Below, one piece after another: positions 11,088 to 22,786 of a stretch of 64,000 nt of DNA; the stretch's first letter is position 1; each line of letters starts with the position of its first letter. Made by a program: the position numbers and the translations under genes. The notes beneath the pieces are model-generated. The model saw nothing but the letters and a program-made list of their open reading frames with translations, was not told the origin of the DNA and did no database searches. The stretch is taken from positions 315,501-379,500 of the forward strand of contig CAUEEP010000735.1 in NCBI GenBank assembly GCA_958450365.1. The letters are read 5' to 3'. The stretch comes from Mesorhabditis belari. Its lineage: Eukaryota > Nematoda > Chromadorea > Rhabditida > Rhabditidae.

Positions 11088-14000
11088 CTAAATTCTTTTA
11101 GAAAATGCATGCAGAGTCTCCAATAGAATTTTCTGATCTCGAGCGTTTTTCTTGGTGAGATCATTGGCGGCAATCTCGTTTTTCGGGAGCTTCTTCTAAA
11201 AGGTGTTGTTTGTAAGAAAATTGTAAAACTTTAAAGTTGAAATATGATTCTTTCGATTGTCAATTGAGTCATATTTCAATTACAAACCTCCATCACTTGC
11301 AGATACGCTGAATTGAGGCACTCATTGGCGCTGAAACGATCGTGGGGATTGACAATGAAGATCGATTTGAGAAGGGATCGAAGATCGTTTCCTGAATTCA
11401 TTCATTTAGGGCACAGTCACACCAGTGCCCTAAATAATTTATGAATCTTTGAATTGATTTAGGTAATTATTAGGCTGAGGAAAAAGTAATGTCGGTTTTT
11501 GTCACAAAACTGTTTATTGCTAAAAACATAAACAAACGCACATCAATCAATGAGATATTCTCCATTATGATTGATGATTTGTTCTCATGTTCGTCCCAAG
11601 TCCCTGATCCCATCCTCAAAAAAATGGGGAGTTTTCGAGCCAAAATAAGTGTCGACTGCTTTTTTTGATCTGTGCATGAGTCTCGAACTTTTCTTCCATA
11701 AGAAAACTCTTCAACGACCGAAACAAAAAATAATCTGATGGGGTCAGGTCCGGACTATAAGGTGCGTGGGGCAGAAGTTTTCAATCAAGCTCGTCGATTT
11801 TTTGGTGAGTGATTTTTTGCATTGTGAGGTTTTGCATTATCATGCAAAAATAGCAATTCTGATGTTTCAACGCCGAATTTCTTTAAAGCCTCGTTAAATC
11901 TCATCAACTTTTTTGAATAAAGATCAGCGGTAACAGTTTCGAGTGGTAAGGGTTGGATTGAGTTCAATGGCACCAAGCAAATCCGCATCTGAAATCTCTT
12001 GCGGTCGTCCAGGCCGTTCCTCGTCTTGGAGACTTTCATCTCCATTTTGGAACCGCTGCAACCATCTTTGGCATTTTCTTTCGCTAATGCTGTCTTCCCC
12101 AAAAACGTCAATGATTGTCCGATGCGATTCAGCGGCATATTTCCCTTGTTTAAAATTATACCACAAAGCGGCTCGAAGTCTAAACTTCGAGAAATTTGTA
12201 AAAATGTGTAAAAGTCAAATATAAGATGAAAGTATAGAGTGTCTAGCTGAAATCTATTTTAGAAAAATTGCTAACAACGGGAATTCAAAACCGACATTAC
12301 TTTTTCCTCAACCTAATAGTAAAGTGTTATAAAAGATCAATAAAAGATTGAAAAGAATGCTGATGAAGAGAGCTTTGCTGTCGGATCTCGTTTCTTACTT
12401 GTCAGTCCAACTCTGTTCTCATTCTCGAGTCTCTCGAAAGCTTTGTCGAGTTCTTGATCGAGAATCGCTTTCTTTGGCGTTTCACAGCTCAATTGGTCAC
12501 CAAAGCTGAATCTTTCAGGTCACAACAACTAACAGAATACTCACATTGATTGATATTTGTCTTCATCAATCCCAACAACATTCAAGATTCGGCTTTTGAC
12601 AGGGAAGAGACTTCGTTTCTAAGATAATGAAAAGTTAAACTTTTGATTTGATTTCACCTGGTCCTCTCTAGTTGGATTCATTAATTTCATGCCCAACATC
12701 TCCACTCCGATCAAGCCAGCCGCCCAGATATCAACTCCATGATCATATCTCGCATTCAAGATTTTTTCGAGTGGCTGATATAATGGAGTTGACTGCAATC
12801 CTTCTGTGAGCTCCTTTTGTCTATTCATGAAGCTAAAATAAGAAAATATTTGTAAATTAAATGTTTCAAACCCAGATACACCAAAATCCAATAGTTTTAT
12901 CCGGAAATCTTTCTTGTTAAGGCCAATGTTTGATGACGACAAATCCTGAAAATGATTGAGTAATATGAATAGACAGGATTATTCAAAGGCAGATAGCTAG
13001 AAAGTGACATGGCGTGGCTTTACTGCCGGTTGAATCTACAAAAATCTTAGTACAAGACTGTAGAGACTTCTTTGACCACTGGAATCTAGGGCTGGACTGA
13101 TCTGGCCTGGATTAGCCTGCTTGGGCTTAGCCTGCTTGGGCTTAGCCTGCTTGGGCTTAGCCTGCTTGGGCTTAGCCTGCTTGGGCTTAGCCTGCTTGGG
13201 CTTAGCCTGCTTGGGCTTAGCCTGCTTGGGCTTAGCCTGCTTGGGCTTAGCCTGCTTGGGCTTAGCCTGCTTGGGCTTAGCCTGCTTGGGCTTAACATTT
13301 CTAATCTGGACCCTAACAAGCTAACTAACCATAGCTAACTAACAAATAAGCTAACTAACCATAACTAACTAATAAATAAGCTAACTAACGAACTCACCCG
13401 ATGAATGACTCCTCGTTGATGAAGATAATCGAGTGCTCGGAAGATTTGCACGAGAAGTGCGGCCATGTGGCGGTGATCGACTTTCACGTGTCTCTGGTTC
13501 ATTTTCCTAAAGTTCTTAATGAAATGTTTGAATAGAAATGTTTGAATGAAATGAATAAACATTCTGATAAACATTTACATCCGCTCACCCAAAATAGTGT
13601 TCCAGTGTGACATCCATTCTCTCAGAAATAATCCACACATATCTGATATCGCCACTCAGACTTGGCTCCCAATACGAGCCATACATTTTTACAATCTGAA
13701 GCGATGACTACACCAAAATCCAATAGTTTTATTAGATTTTAAAATTTACATTTTCATGCTTCAAATATTGGAGATTCTGTAGTTCTCGTAGCGTCGATGT
13801 GTAATGATTTTCTAAGACTGACTGAGCGGTTTTGGCTTTTCTCTCCAAGAGAACGAGATCTCTTCTAAAAACTTTTAGTTTAATGGTTAATAAACAAGAT
13901 AAAACATTAAAAATTGAAATGTTTACTGAAAACTTTAGAGTTTCTTTCAAAAACAAGTAGAGTTGCTAAGCCTGAGCCTTGAAAACAATGGTTTTCTAAA

Positions 14001-14727
14001 GCTCTCCGTTTTCCTTCGACTTCTTATTAGCTTTAGTATAAATTTTGAATTGTTAAAAAGTATCAAATATCCCATTGTTCTAATAAGATCACCTTTTCGC
14101 AGCCACTCTTTCAAATTTCGAGATTGATTGCCCATTTTCGATGACATTACCAACTCTCATCTTTGCTGCACTGGAACGACTCAGATCTAATCTATTTTTC
14201 AAAGAAATATCGTTAATTTATAAGCTAAAAAAATTCAAATTTAGTACAATTACAAGTTTAAAGTAGACTCATTTCTTTTTTGGGTTATTTTTATTTACAA
14301 TTTCCTCTATGACTTACATGACAATTGTCTGCACTCCTTCACTGATTTGATGAAAATAAGTTGGAGTGGCAGTTAGCCTTGGATCACGATAATGAACATC
14401 TTCCTATAAAGCAAAACAATTACAAATCTTTTAGAATCTTATTCTGTATTTGCTAAAAGATATTAATCTATTGTAAAAGATATCTAAAGATATTAATCTA
14501 TTGTTTTTTAGGTTAAAAATTTTTAAAGCCTTAAAAGGCATTGTTTTGATCAGACTTTTAGCAGGTTTTAGTATGATTTTTTAGCTTCAATTTCACTTAA
14601 ATAAATAAGATTTTTAAAAAAATACCAAATCTGGCTCAAATTCCGCTGGCAATTTGATAGTCAGATCATATTTAATAAAGTGTTTATCCTTTGAAACAAT
14701 CGCCAAATTTGCTGTTTCAGCAACCAT
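11088..14727 (-). CDS. MAP-kinase-like protein kinase, 12 exons
   Basis: Exons: 14727-14626, 14403-14318, 14170-14093, 13864-13750, 13695-13589, 13506-13398, 12945-12872, 12832-12658, 12618-12545, 12505-12399, 11391-11288, 11195-11088. All are GT-AG with matching phases, giving about 412 residues. Kinase signatures: RVAAK lysine, TLREL glutamate, LKHENIVKMYG, ALLVQIFRALDYLHQRGVIHR joined to DLSSSN, LLDFGVSG, DIWAAGLIGVEML, and the final-helix arginine in NPHDRFSANECL. The wording around HRD and DFG is closest to p38/JNK-type MAP kinases. Differences: the HRDLKxxN lysine is serine, there is no TxY activation motif, and APE is replaced by QPLEK. It may be weakly active or regulatory. A mariner sits in intron 10 and a minisatellite in intron 6. 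Confidence 0.85.
11470..12316 (-). mobile_element. Decayed mariner transposon inside an intron
   Basis: An 847-bp element with inverted ends (TTAGGCTGAGGAAAAAGTAA and TTACTTTTTCCTCAACCTAA) flanked by TA. Transposase pieces on the minus strand include the helix-turn-helix part (GEDSISERKCQRWLQRF, DEERPGRPQE) and FLHDNAKPHNAK from the catalytic domain. The two pieces are out of frame and the middle is deleted. It is not autonomous. Confidence 0.93.
13111..13292. repeat. 15-bp minisatellite in the MAP-kinase-like gene
   Basis: Twelve near-perfect copies of GCCTGCTTGGGCTTA in the intron between the exon ending in HR and the exon starting with D of the HRD motif. Confidence 0.97.
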
Positions 14728-15310
14728 TTTCAAAGCTAAAACAAAGCTAAAACAAACACTTTATTTAGTAAATAGAATCAAACAAAGAAAATGCAGCTTT
14801 CAAATGACTAAATTTCTCAAAAATACCAAAGTTTCTCAAAAGTTTCGCAAGGCATTGCGTTTTCAGATAAACTTATACAAGAAAAGCGTTTTTGGAATGG
14901 GCGGAGCTTTTCTCTTTTGAAGAAAAAGAAAACTCAGCCTTTTTTCCGAGAAAAAGGGGAAAGACAAGTGTTTTATAACAAAAAAGAAATTTTAAAACAC
15001 ATCAAAACAATTCTAGAAGTGAATAGAAATATAATAAAGAATAATAAAGATTCTAGAATAAAGAAACCCGATTGAAACATTGATTCAAAGAAGACTCGGC
15101 GCAGAAATTTCAACCTATTTCTTCTGATGGTTCAGAAAATAACTTGTTTAGCAAGAATTTGTTTCTTTCATCCTTTTGCTTTGTCGACTCGTCGATGCTA
15201 ATATACTTGGACTTGGTGAAGCTTGTCTGAAAGCTTTTTCTTGTTCTTGAAGTCGTTTTCCAGAGCTACAGATACTGTAAAATCCCAATATCCAATATCT
15301 CTAATGTATC
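14655..15310. repeat. 5' end and flank of the MAP-kinase-like gene, parent of duplicated blocks
   Basis: Exon 1 and roughly 580 bp upstream recur at 18690-19860, where a mariner interrupts them, and exon 1 alone again at about 20030-20078. Marker strings shared by the copies include AATGCAGCTTTCAAATGACT and TTGTCGACTCGTCGATGCTA. Confidence 0.88.
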
Positions 15311-16000
15311 CAGAACGTAAAGCCGAATTATTCAAGCCAAGTTGTTAGCAATGTTGGCTAATGTTCTAAAGAGCAAGATTTGGCTTTAATACAAAAAAAT
15401 GGGGTATTTTAGTATATTCAAAATCGTATCTGGTCTAGTCTATTATGGGTCTGAAATGTCGCTATTTTCCTGATTGATCCTTGACTGAACTATCACTAAT
15501 GTATCCAAAAAGATGACTGAACAAAAAGGAAGTGGAGGCTGTTACCTGAAACTGATAAAGTCAAGAACACTTTTCGAAAAACAATAAAACCAGTCTTCAT
15601 CACTTTCTGTTATTTCGAAATCTTGGCAACTTTGTGACTATTATATTGTACAATCTAATTTGCTACTAAATTCTCTCGGATAAGAACTTTGGAGATAGAT
15701 AGTTTTTCTTTATATTACGGTAGTTTTCAAAAAGAAGTTCACGTTCACGTTTTAGAAGTATTTAATAACTCAAAAAAGCGGTTAACTATAAGTGTAAAAC
15801 TAACTTAATCTCTGTACCTGTCGAAGTGTAGTGAGACACCAGAAAGCGTTCGAGTGCTTGATAGAGTGGAGTGCTTTGATCAAGAGTCAGCCTAAAGGAA
15901 TCTCATAAATCATTTAGAGTACTAGACCCGTCAGTATTGCATTACTTTAGATTACTGTGTACTGTATTACAAACCGTATTGTACTTACCGTAAATACTGT
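15311..16000. other. Intergenic with a kinase exon remnant
   Basis: Apart from the isolated exon at 15818-15891 and the MITE beginning at 15984, I see only a weak two-exon possibility on the minus strand (ATG at 15602, signal-like MKTGFIVFRKVFLTLSVS, donor GTAACA, short second exon), which I do not call. Confidence 0.4.
15818..15891 (-). pseudogene. Isolated exon of a lost MAP-kinase-like paralogue
   Basis: A 74-bp segment with intact acceptor (CCTTTAG) and donor (GTACAG) reads STPLYQALERFL, closely matching STPLYQPLEKIL in exon 8 of the neighbouring kinase. No other kinase exon is near it, so it is a remnant. Confidence 0.65.
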
Positions 16001-16124
16001 AATTGGACCCCATGGGGTACTATTTTTTCCCTCCCCCTCTAGGGTGGGGTACTATTAGAGGGGGGTACTATTAGAGGGGGGTACTATTAGAGGGGTGGGG
16101 TCCAATTACAGTATTTACGGTAAG
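15984..16124. mobile_element. Very short MITE with perfect ends
   Basis: A 141-bp element bounded by CTTACCGTAAATACTGTAAT and its exact reverse complement. The middle contains repeats of GGTACTATTAGAGGGG. Same family ends as 2179-2452 and 47087-47352, but an unrelated, much shorter interior. Confidence 0.88.
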
Positions 16125-17153
16125 TTCAGTACAGACCCCATCCGGGATGTATTGATCCTGGATCTCGACAGGATCTCGCATTTTGAGCTACTTTTTCTCG
16201 TTGATGACGCACATCGAACGGAGATAGCCTCGTTCTCTTTGTTTCAGCGCCTCGTTCTCTTTGTTTCAGTGCCTCGTTCTCTTTGTTGCCACACAAAACG
16301 GTATTCCCCATGTTGACTCAAAAAAAATGGTTTTTAATTGTTGAAATATGTTGTAATACTTACAAACAAACAATTTACAAAGCAAACGAGAAATTAGAGT
16401 TTTAAAATTGTAAGAGCAAGACTTTTTGGGGTATAATGAAGTTGAAAATCTTAAATCTTAAAAGTTAAAGGTTTAAAGCTCTTAAAGTTCTAAAAGCACA
16501 GATTTAACTTGGCAATGGTCAGTGTAAGTGAAATTATTGGATCTCTGATGAGTCTGTTTGTGTTTTGAAAAGACAGGAAGACTAGAATTGTTGGCTTTTT
16601 GGCAGAACTGAAGGATTGCTGTTAAAATTGATTAGTGAGAGGAGAATTTTTGCTATTTTTTGCAGATGAAGTGCTTGGGCTCTGCCGTAGGATTTTCCAT
16701 TGAAGAGAATTGTGTTTAACAAACGCTTTGATCGTGGCAAGTGTACCAATCCATTGAAAATATCCGTTAATCTGTTAATCTCACAGTTTTTTAAACAAAT
16801 TTCTTTTGAAATGAGAGAATTTGGAGAATTTGTTAGATTTTGAATGGAGTTAGACCTAAATTTGACCTCTCTACCTGTCTTAAGACCTGTCTTAAGCCAA
16901 AAATACGAAGACTTGCACAAAGTTCTTTTCCCTTTTCAATAACACAATGATTTTAAGCAAATTCTATACACGTGCACTTTATTTTTCTTGGATGTAGTTG
17001 GACAAAGAGCTGTTTTTGTTTTCCAAACTTTCGTCAGGGTTGCGAACTCATGAATGAACAATAACGCGCATCGGCGATAAGAGCGACAACTGAATCAAAT
17101 GCTCAGCTTTTGTCATTCTTCTGGGATCCTTTTGGAATTCAAATTATTTCACA
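16125..17153. other. Intergenic, nothing recognised
   Basis: Includes short imperfect repeats (CGTTCTCTTTGTTTCAG near 16230-16290) and the upstream region of the small secreted protein gene. Open frames here have no coding support. Confidence 0.5.
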
Positions 17154-17778
17154 ATGCTCCGACTTTTCGTATTGCTGGTTTTGATAAGCTTAAGCGTATC
17201 CGGTCAATTTGGAGAGGTTAGCAACAGTTTTATAGGAAGTTTAAAGTTTAAAGCAAGGCTCTAACTCCAGTCTACACTTGAACATTCAAAATTTCAGTGG
17301 TGTAACGGTGAGCATTGTGACTACGATAAGAAATGCATTAACTATCCAAGTGGGCCAAAATGCGGGAATCGATTGGAGGGAGAGGTCGGTGTTTGTCTTT
17401 GATTTAAAATCAAATACAGTATTTCGTCTAATGCACCCTGAGCATCGCGTAAATTGCTCAAAATCTTAAAAACGCTTATCAGAACCTATCGATGTGGGGC
17501 CGGAAAATGTAACTGATGATGCTTTAATGCTCTAATGAGATCTTGTGGGGGATTAGAGTGTTGAGCTTCTGTAAAAGCTTGGAAACCGTAAAATCGTCAT
17601 CAACTCGGCTCGGCGGCGTTCTGATATTCGGATATTTCTCTAATTCCAGGGAAATTTCCCGCCATTGAGACGAACTCGGCCTAAACGTCACAATGAGGAT
17701 ATTGTTTGTGATTCTACTCCTTGTGCGAAAGGAAAATGTGTCCCAGGAAATGGCGATGAACCAAGTCGTTGTGTTTAA
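17154..17778 (+). CDS. Small secreted protein with two four-cysteine modules
   Basis: Three exons, 17154-17216, 17298-17384 and 17650-17778, all phase 0, give 92 residues. Exon 1 is a signal peptide (MLRLFVLLVLISLSVSG). Exon 2 carries C-x4-C-x5-C-x8-C and exon 3, after a basic LRRTRPKR stretch that could be a processing site, carries C-x4-C-x4-C-x10-C. The two modules (HCDYDKKC, PCAKGKC) look like repeats of one fold, reminiscent of half EGF or EB modules, but I cannot name the family. A polyadenylation signal AATAAA follows at about 17791. Intron 2 contains a decayed MITE (17405-17640). Confidence 0.72.
17405..17640. mobile_element. Decayed MITE in intron 2 of the secreted protein gene
   Basis: Diverged relative of the element at 22787-23008, in opposite orientation. 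Shared internal text includes GATGTGGGG, GGGGGATTAGAGTGTTGAGC and CTCGGCTCGGCGG. The termini are worn. Confidence 0.75.
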
Positions 17779-18489
17779 GAAAAAGACTGAATAAATATTT
17801 GCTAGACTATGGTTTACATGTACTGTAAAGACTGCTCAGTTACTCAACTTTGACTCTTTTTCAATTTTGCTTGGTAGGTCAAGATTTTTATAGTTTTCAC
17901 TAGAGTGCTATCCAGGATGAAGGATAAGCTGTAAAGAAACAAGATTAGTTGTAAAAGAACCTGAAAATCGACCCAGCTCAGTTACCCAACTTTGACCCTA
18001 TTTCAAATTTTGATTCCCAGATCAAAATTTAACTTTCTTTTGAAAGAGTGCGTTCCAGATTAAGCAAAAAACTAAAAATAAAGCGAATTTGTTCACAGGT
18101 AGCGCTAAAAACTGTTCCCGTTCAGTTATCCAACTTTAATAAGTTTTTTTCTGAACATTTTTAACCTCAAAGAATCGGAATTCAAATCTAAGATATGTTA
18201 AAGCTTTCTAAAGAATGCATTGAGAAGCAGTTATTCCTTCTGACTTTTTAAAAGTTGGCGCCTGGCTATCCGTAAACTTTATGCAACCAGAACTTGGGAT
18301 AAAGTGTAAATTGAATCTAGCTTAGCTTAATTGCTTACTGGAGTTACTCTAGCTAATAACTAGTATAATCATTGTAGCTCGGGTTACTGCATTTGAAACG
18401 CATCTTATAGCAGCTTTTGACATTTGTCTGTTGATCAATTTGATCTCTTTTCAAAATCAAAGCTAACATCTCGTCTCACAGATGAACAA
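17779..18489. other. Intergenic, nothing recognised
   Basis: AT-rich sequence with a loosely repeated CAGTTAYCCAACTTTGA phrase (17837, 17980 and 18122 regions). No gene seen. Confidence 0.45.
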
Positions 18490-20078
18490 ACATTTGTTAT
18501 TCCTATCAAAATTCAAAAACATTTGAAAGTCGTGACCTTCAAGACCGATTCAGGTAAAATCCTCATTCTATTTTGGATCATTGATTTTACACTTTTCTCT
18601 CTAAAAGATCAAATTTTTCTCTCAGCAAAAGCAATTGAATGTTATTTTGTATTTGCTAAAAGATATTAATCTATTGTTTAAGTTTAAGTTTAAGTTTCTT
18701 TGAAACAATCGCCAAATTTGCTGTGTCAGCAACCATTTTCAAAGCTATTAGGTTGTCCAATAAGTAATGCGTGTTACTTATTTCGAAACTATTGCGAAAT
18801 CGCTTCGAGCAAATATATGCTCTTTTTAATCATCAGCATCTTGTGTTTATTTTTATATATTATTTTATTCATTTGCCTTTGTTTTATAATAGATATGTTG
18901 TTTTGCAGATGAAAGACAAAAAGTTTGTTGTCCGCGCATCAATGCTGTATGATTTCAAACGAGGTAAAACTGCAGCGGATTGCCATCGAACTATCTGTGC
19001 CGCATTTGGAGAGGATTCAATTTCAATCAGCCAGTGCCAGCGCTGGCTTAAACGATTTGCGGACGGAAACGAGTCATTAGAGGACGAGGAACGCGCTGGA
19101 AGGCAAAAATGGCTCGACAATTTCTTCTCATCGAAACCAGCTTCATTCTATTATGACGGACTTCACTCTTTGCTCGGACGATGGAGAAATGTTGTTGATT
19201 GTTGTGGAGAATATATCGATTAATAAAGTTCTCTTTTGTTAATTTTGTGATATTTTGAAAATCGTGTCAAAACACGCATTACTTATTGGACAACCTAATA
19301 AATCAAAGCTAAAACAAAAACTTTATTCAGTAAATAGAATAAAACAAAGAAAATGCAGCTTTCAAATGACTAAATTTCTCAAAAATACAAAAGTTTCGCA
19401 AAACATTGCGTTTTTAGGTAAACTTATACAAGAAAAGCGTGTTTGGAATGGGTGGAGCTTTTCTCTTTTGCAGAAAAAGAAAACTCAGCCTTTTTTCCGA
19501 GAAAAAGGGGAAAGACAAGTGTTTTATAACAAAAAAGAAATTTTAAAACACATCAAAACAATTCTAGAAGTGAATAGAAATATAATAAAGAATAATAAAG
19601 ATTCTAGAATAAAGAAACCCGATTGAAACATTGATTCAAAGAAGACTTGGCGCAGAAATTTCAAGCAATTTCTTCTGATGGTCCAGAAAATAACTTGTTT
19701 AGCAAGAATTTGTTTCTTTCATCTTTTTGCTTTGTCGACTCGTCGATGCTAATATACTTGGACTTGGTGAAGCTTGTCTGAAAGCTTTTTCTTGTTCTTG
19801 TAGTCGTTTTCCAGAGCTACAGATGCTGTAAAATCCCAATATCCAATATCTCTACTGTATCGAAAAAGTCGTGACCTTTAAGACCGATTCAGGTACAATC
19901 CTCATTCTATTTGGCATCATTGATTTTACACTTTTCTCTCTAAAAGATCAAATTTTTCTCTCAGCAAAAGCAATTGAATGTTATTTTGTATTTGCTAAAA
20001 GATATTAATCTATTGTTTAAGTTTAAGTTTAAGTTTCTTTGAAACAATCGCCAAATTTGCTGTGTCAGCAACCATTTT
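18490..20078. repeat. Chimeric duplicated blocks: peptide-gene promoter joined to kinase 5' end
   Basis: Two successive units start with the upstream region of the small peptide genes (18534-18640, then about 19870-19975; key text AAAGATCAAATTTTTCTCTC). They continue with intron-1 text of the MAP-kinase-like gene (TTTGCTAAAAGATATTAATC) and end in its exon 1 and, in the first unit, its 5' flank to about 19860. Immediately downstream a third promoter copy drives the real peptide gene. Confidence 0.8.
18748..19298 (+). mobile_element. Internally deleted mariner with an open fused frame
   Basis: A 551-bp element with inverted ends TTAGGTTGTCCAATAAGTAA and TTACTTATTGGACAACCTAA, flanked by TA, inserted in the duplicated kinase 5' flank; the parent locus at about 14735 shows the empty site. 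Inside, ATG at 18909 opens a 104-residue frame ending at 19223 that joins the transposase DNA-binding region (AADCHRTICAAFGEDS, QCQRWLKRF) directly to its last C-terminal segment (NFFSSKPASFYYDGL). The catalytic core is deleted, so it cannot transpose alone. Confidence 0.92.
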
Positions 20079-20309
20079 CAACCTTTAAGACCGACTTAGG
20101 TACAATCATTATAATATTTTGCATTATTGATTTTCCATTTTTCTAAAAGATCAAATTTTTCTCTCAGCAAAGGCAATTTCGACACAACCAATGGTGCAAA
20201 TAGAAACGAATGGATCATTTTTTCTGAATGCGCCCAACTCGTAAACATGATCATTATATAAAGCCAAAAAGAAAATAGCATTTCAAAGCATTTTTCAAAA
20301 GTTTTCACT

Positions 20310-20872
20310 ATGACTCAATATTTTCTTCTACTTGTTTGCTTGATGGTTCTGTTGATGATTCAAGAAGTTGGTTTTACAATTTGAACATGTTATAGTGATG
20401 AATGTTTTAATAATGTTTGATTGATGGAGTTGGCCTTGAATCTGTTTCCCTTTCTTAACAATAAAAGTACAATTGTTAAGGAACTTTGATTACCAACTAA
20501 ATTATTTGATTACCAAAAAGAGAAAAGTTACCGTACTTTTAAATTTTTAACGAGGAAATTACCTTCTGTATTAAAAGCTGTAATATCTCAGCACTGGTAC
20601 ATTTCTGCATTAAAAGCTGTATTATCTCAGCACTGGTGCATTAGTAAAGCTCTGTTTCTGTCAAGAGTCACAAGAGTCTTGCCTTTGCCTGAAAAATAAG
20701 TTGAATTGAGGCAAACACAACTTTCGACAATGAAATCAGCTTTCAATTTCAATTTCAATTTTAGATTGTGGCTCCTTGTCCACCCTCTGGTTGCCCAAAG
20801 GGACTCCATTGTTGCTCGTTCACCGGCAAACCCGAGTTCGGCTTCTGTGCGGGGCCTGGCGTTGCTTGTTGA
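20310..20872 (+). CDS. Small secreted CC-type cysteine-rich peptide, paralogue 1
   Basis: Exon 1 20310-20366 encodes a signal peptide (MTQYFLLLVCLMVLLMIQE). Exon 2 20765-20872 follows a clean acceptor (TTCAATTTTAG), both phase 0, giving 54 residues. The mature part has six cysteines as C-x4-C-x5-CC-x10-C-x6-C, the order typical of cystine-knot mini-proteins, and ends one residue after the invariant glycine-proline-glycine-valine stretch. Function unknown: defence, effector or venom-like roles are all possible for such peptides. A TATA-like TATATAAA lies at 20255-20262. Two paralogues follow at 31.4 and 32.4 kb. Confidence 0.78.
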
Positions 20873-21396
20873 TTGGAATCGTTTGGGAAAGCTAATATTT
20901 TAAAGATTTTCTAGTATTTTTTAGATTTTGTCAATAAAAATTCCAATTTGTATTCCAAGTTTGTTAAAACCGCATGAAATAACTCACGCGCAAAGCTTTC
21001 ATGTCCTTTCAATCCCAGCTTTGACTGACCCCTTGTTGGTTTTAAAATTAGAGCTTTCCAATTCATATCCAAAACAAACTTGTTTACTATTCACACCTTT
21101 CAAAATATGTGGAAAGAAATTTTGAACTTTACGATATTTATATTATTTGTTGTTGAACACTTAAATAGAAAGATTTGAACAAATTTTTTTGAATTTTTAG
21201 CAATTACGAAGAGAAGGGGGATTAGGGAATACTATAAAACAGCTGTTCAAAAAAGAGAAAAACCTAAAGGGAGTCCCGTTTTGCTTTCTGGCCTCGTGAT
21301 CGACGAGTTCGCGAAGACTTCGATTCTCCTCAAGTAAATTCCTCCAATAGAAGCAATTTTGCGGAATGATTGAAAAATGGAAGCGCATGCGCTTCT
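20873..21396. other. 3' flank of peptide paralogue 1
   Basis: The first 250 bp are nearly identical to the 3' flanks of the other two paralogues (TCAATAAAAATTCCAATTTG supplies a polyadenylation signal). No further gene seen. Confidence 0.6.
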
Positions 21397-22385
21397 AAGG
21401 TGCTTCGCAAAATGATAGGACCATCCCTAAATTTTACATTTTTTCGCCGTGGGTCTTAACGCGAAATAGTTTTTAAATCCTAGAAATGTATACAAAAATA
21501 GACATAAATACCGTTTCTAACGTTATTTGAATAAATTGCAACAAAATGATAGGATCACATAAAAAATAACAATAAATTTAAGAATAAACAAAAGAAAAAC
21601 GAATGAGAAATTCATTAATAATCAATAGAGGCTCCCTTTTTCTTGATGACGTCGAGTAATCGACTTTTCATCGAGTTCACCAAGTTTTGAAGCGTTTGTG
21701 ATGGAATTGACGCCCAAGCTTGCAAAATTGCTTTTTTTGAGTTGCGAAATCGTGTTGTAAGTCTTCCCATTAGCATAAATATTTCTCACGAGGATGCTGA
21801 TAAGTTTTCAAGAAATTTGCAACAACTTGGTGCGAGCGCTTCATTTTCTTTGCGATTTTCCGATTTGACAACTTTTTTCCTTTCAAAATCGCAATTTTCA
21901 TCTATTCGAGCCGCGAACGCGATTTTCCACGTCCCATCTTCCTAAAAAATAAAAATTAAGAAAAAGCAAACAAAAGCATGGTTATTACAGGTAGAAAATG
22001 AAAAAGAACCGTGGTGAAACGAACTCTTTTTACCCATGGGGATGCCGGTTTTTGCCGGAAAGAGGCATGGGAATGACCCCGGAGAGGCATGGGAATGACC
22101 CCGGAGAGGCATGGGGATGACCCCGGAGAGGCATGGGGATGACCCCGGAGAGGTATGGGGATGCCTTTTGCCACCTCCCTAGATTGCCATTATCGTTTTG
22201 AAAAAGGTGTAAAATAAAGAAATGCTTTAAACATTCTGGCTTTTAAAGTAAATGATCTCGTAAACGGTATTTGTGCGTACTTTTGTATATAAAATTCGAG
22301 TTTAAACATCGTTTCGCATTTTTATTTATTTAAAATCAAAAATCGCAGAAATTGAGGGTATTTCTATCATTTTGCAACGCACTGT
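21397..22385 (-). mobile_element. Deleted Tc1-like transposon
   Basis: About 990 bp with related ends, GTGCTTCGCAAAATGATAGG on the left and the reverse complement of GTGCGTTGCAAAATGATAGA on the right. Minus-strand pieces match Tc1-type transposase: a helix-turn-helix start (KKLSNRKIAKKMKRSHQVV) and the C-terminus (AWASIPSQTLQNLVNSM, then DVIKKKGASIDY and stop). The catalytic middle is missing. A 22-bp tandem repeat (AGGCATGGGGATGACCCCGG, about five copies, 22050-22165) has grown inside it. Confidence 0.85.
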
Positions 22386-22786
22386 ATTAGAATAAATAGG
22401 GTAATTTATTGAAATAACTCCCACAATGTAATGACAAAGCTTAAATAGAGAAATTTTCAAAAATGATCTTATCAATCTAGTGAATGACACTTTGAAGTCA
22501 ATTAGCACGTCTTCTAATAGGAAAGCACTATCGCACCCTTTATTCCAATGGCACCTACAAGCAAGCTTTGGCATTTTTTTGGAGTTCCTAAGTCTTGTGT
22601 TTCTGTATGTAAAACTCGTTTATGTAAATATTTATTGTCTTTGTTGAAAGAAACACAAATGTCATACAAAATTTTACAGAAACAGAGCTTTACTAATTCT
22701 GGAAAAAGGAAAAAGAAGCGAAGCAAAAAATTTCTGTTAAAAGCAACGAAGCAAAGGAAAGTTGATGTCATTCTAACCAAGTAAAA

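Noticed and set aside
13086..13324. Repetitive frame LSPSRLSPSR / GLACLGLACL
   Set aside because: Translation of a 15-bp intronic minisatellite.
18424..18669. 81-codon frame starting MSVDQFDLF
   Set aside because: It lies over the duplicated, non-coding upstream block shared with the peptide genes.
20703..20900. Frame reading LWLLVHPLVAQRDSIV across the peptide genes (also at 31741 and 32691)
   Set aside because: It is a shifted frame of the cysteine-rich exon 2; the spliced frame with conserved cysteines and a signal peptide is far better supported.
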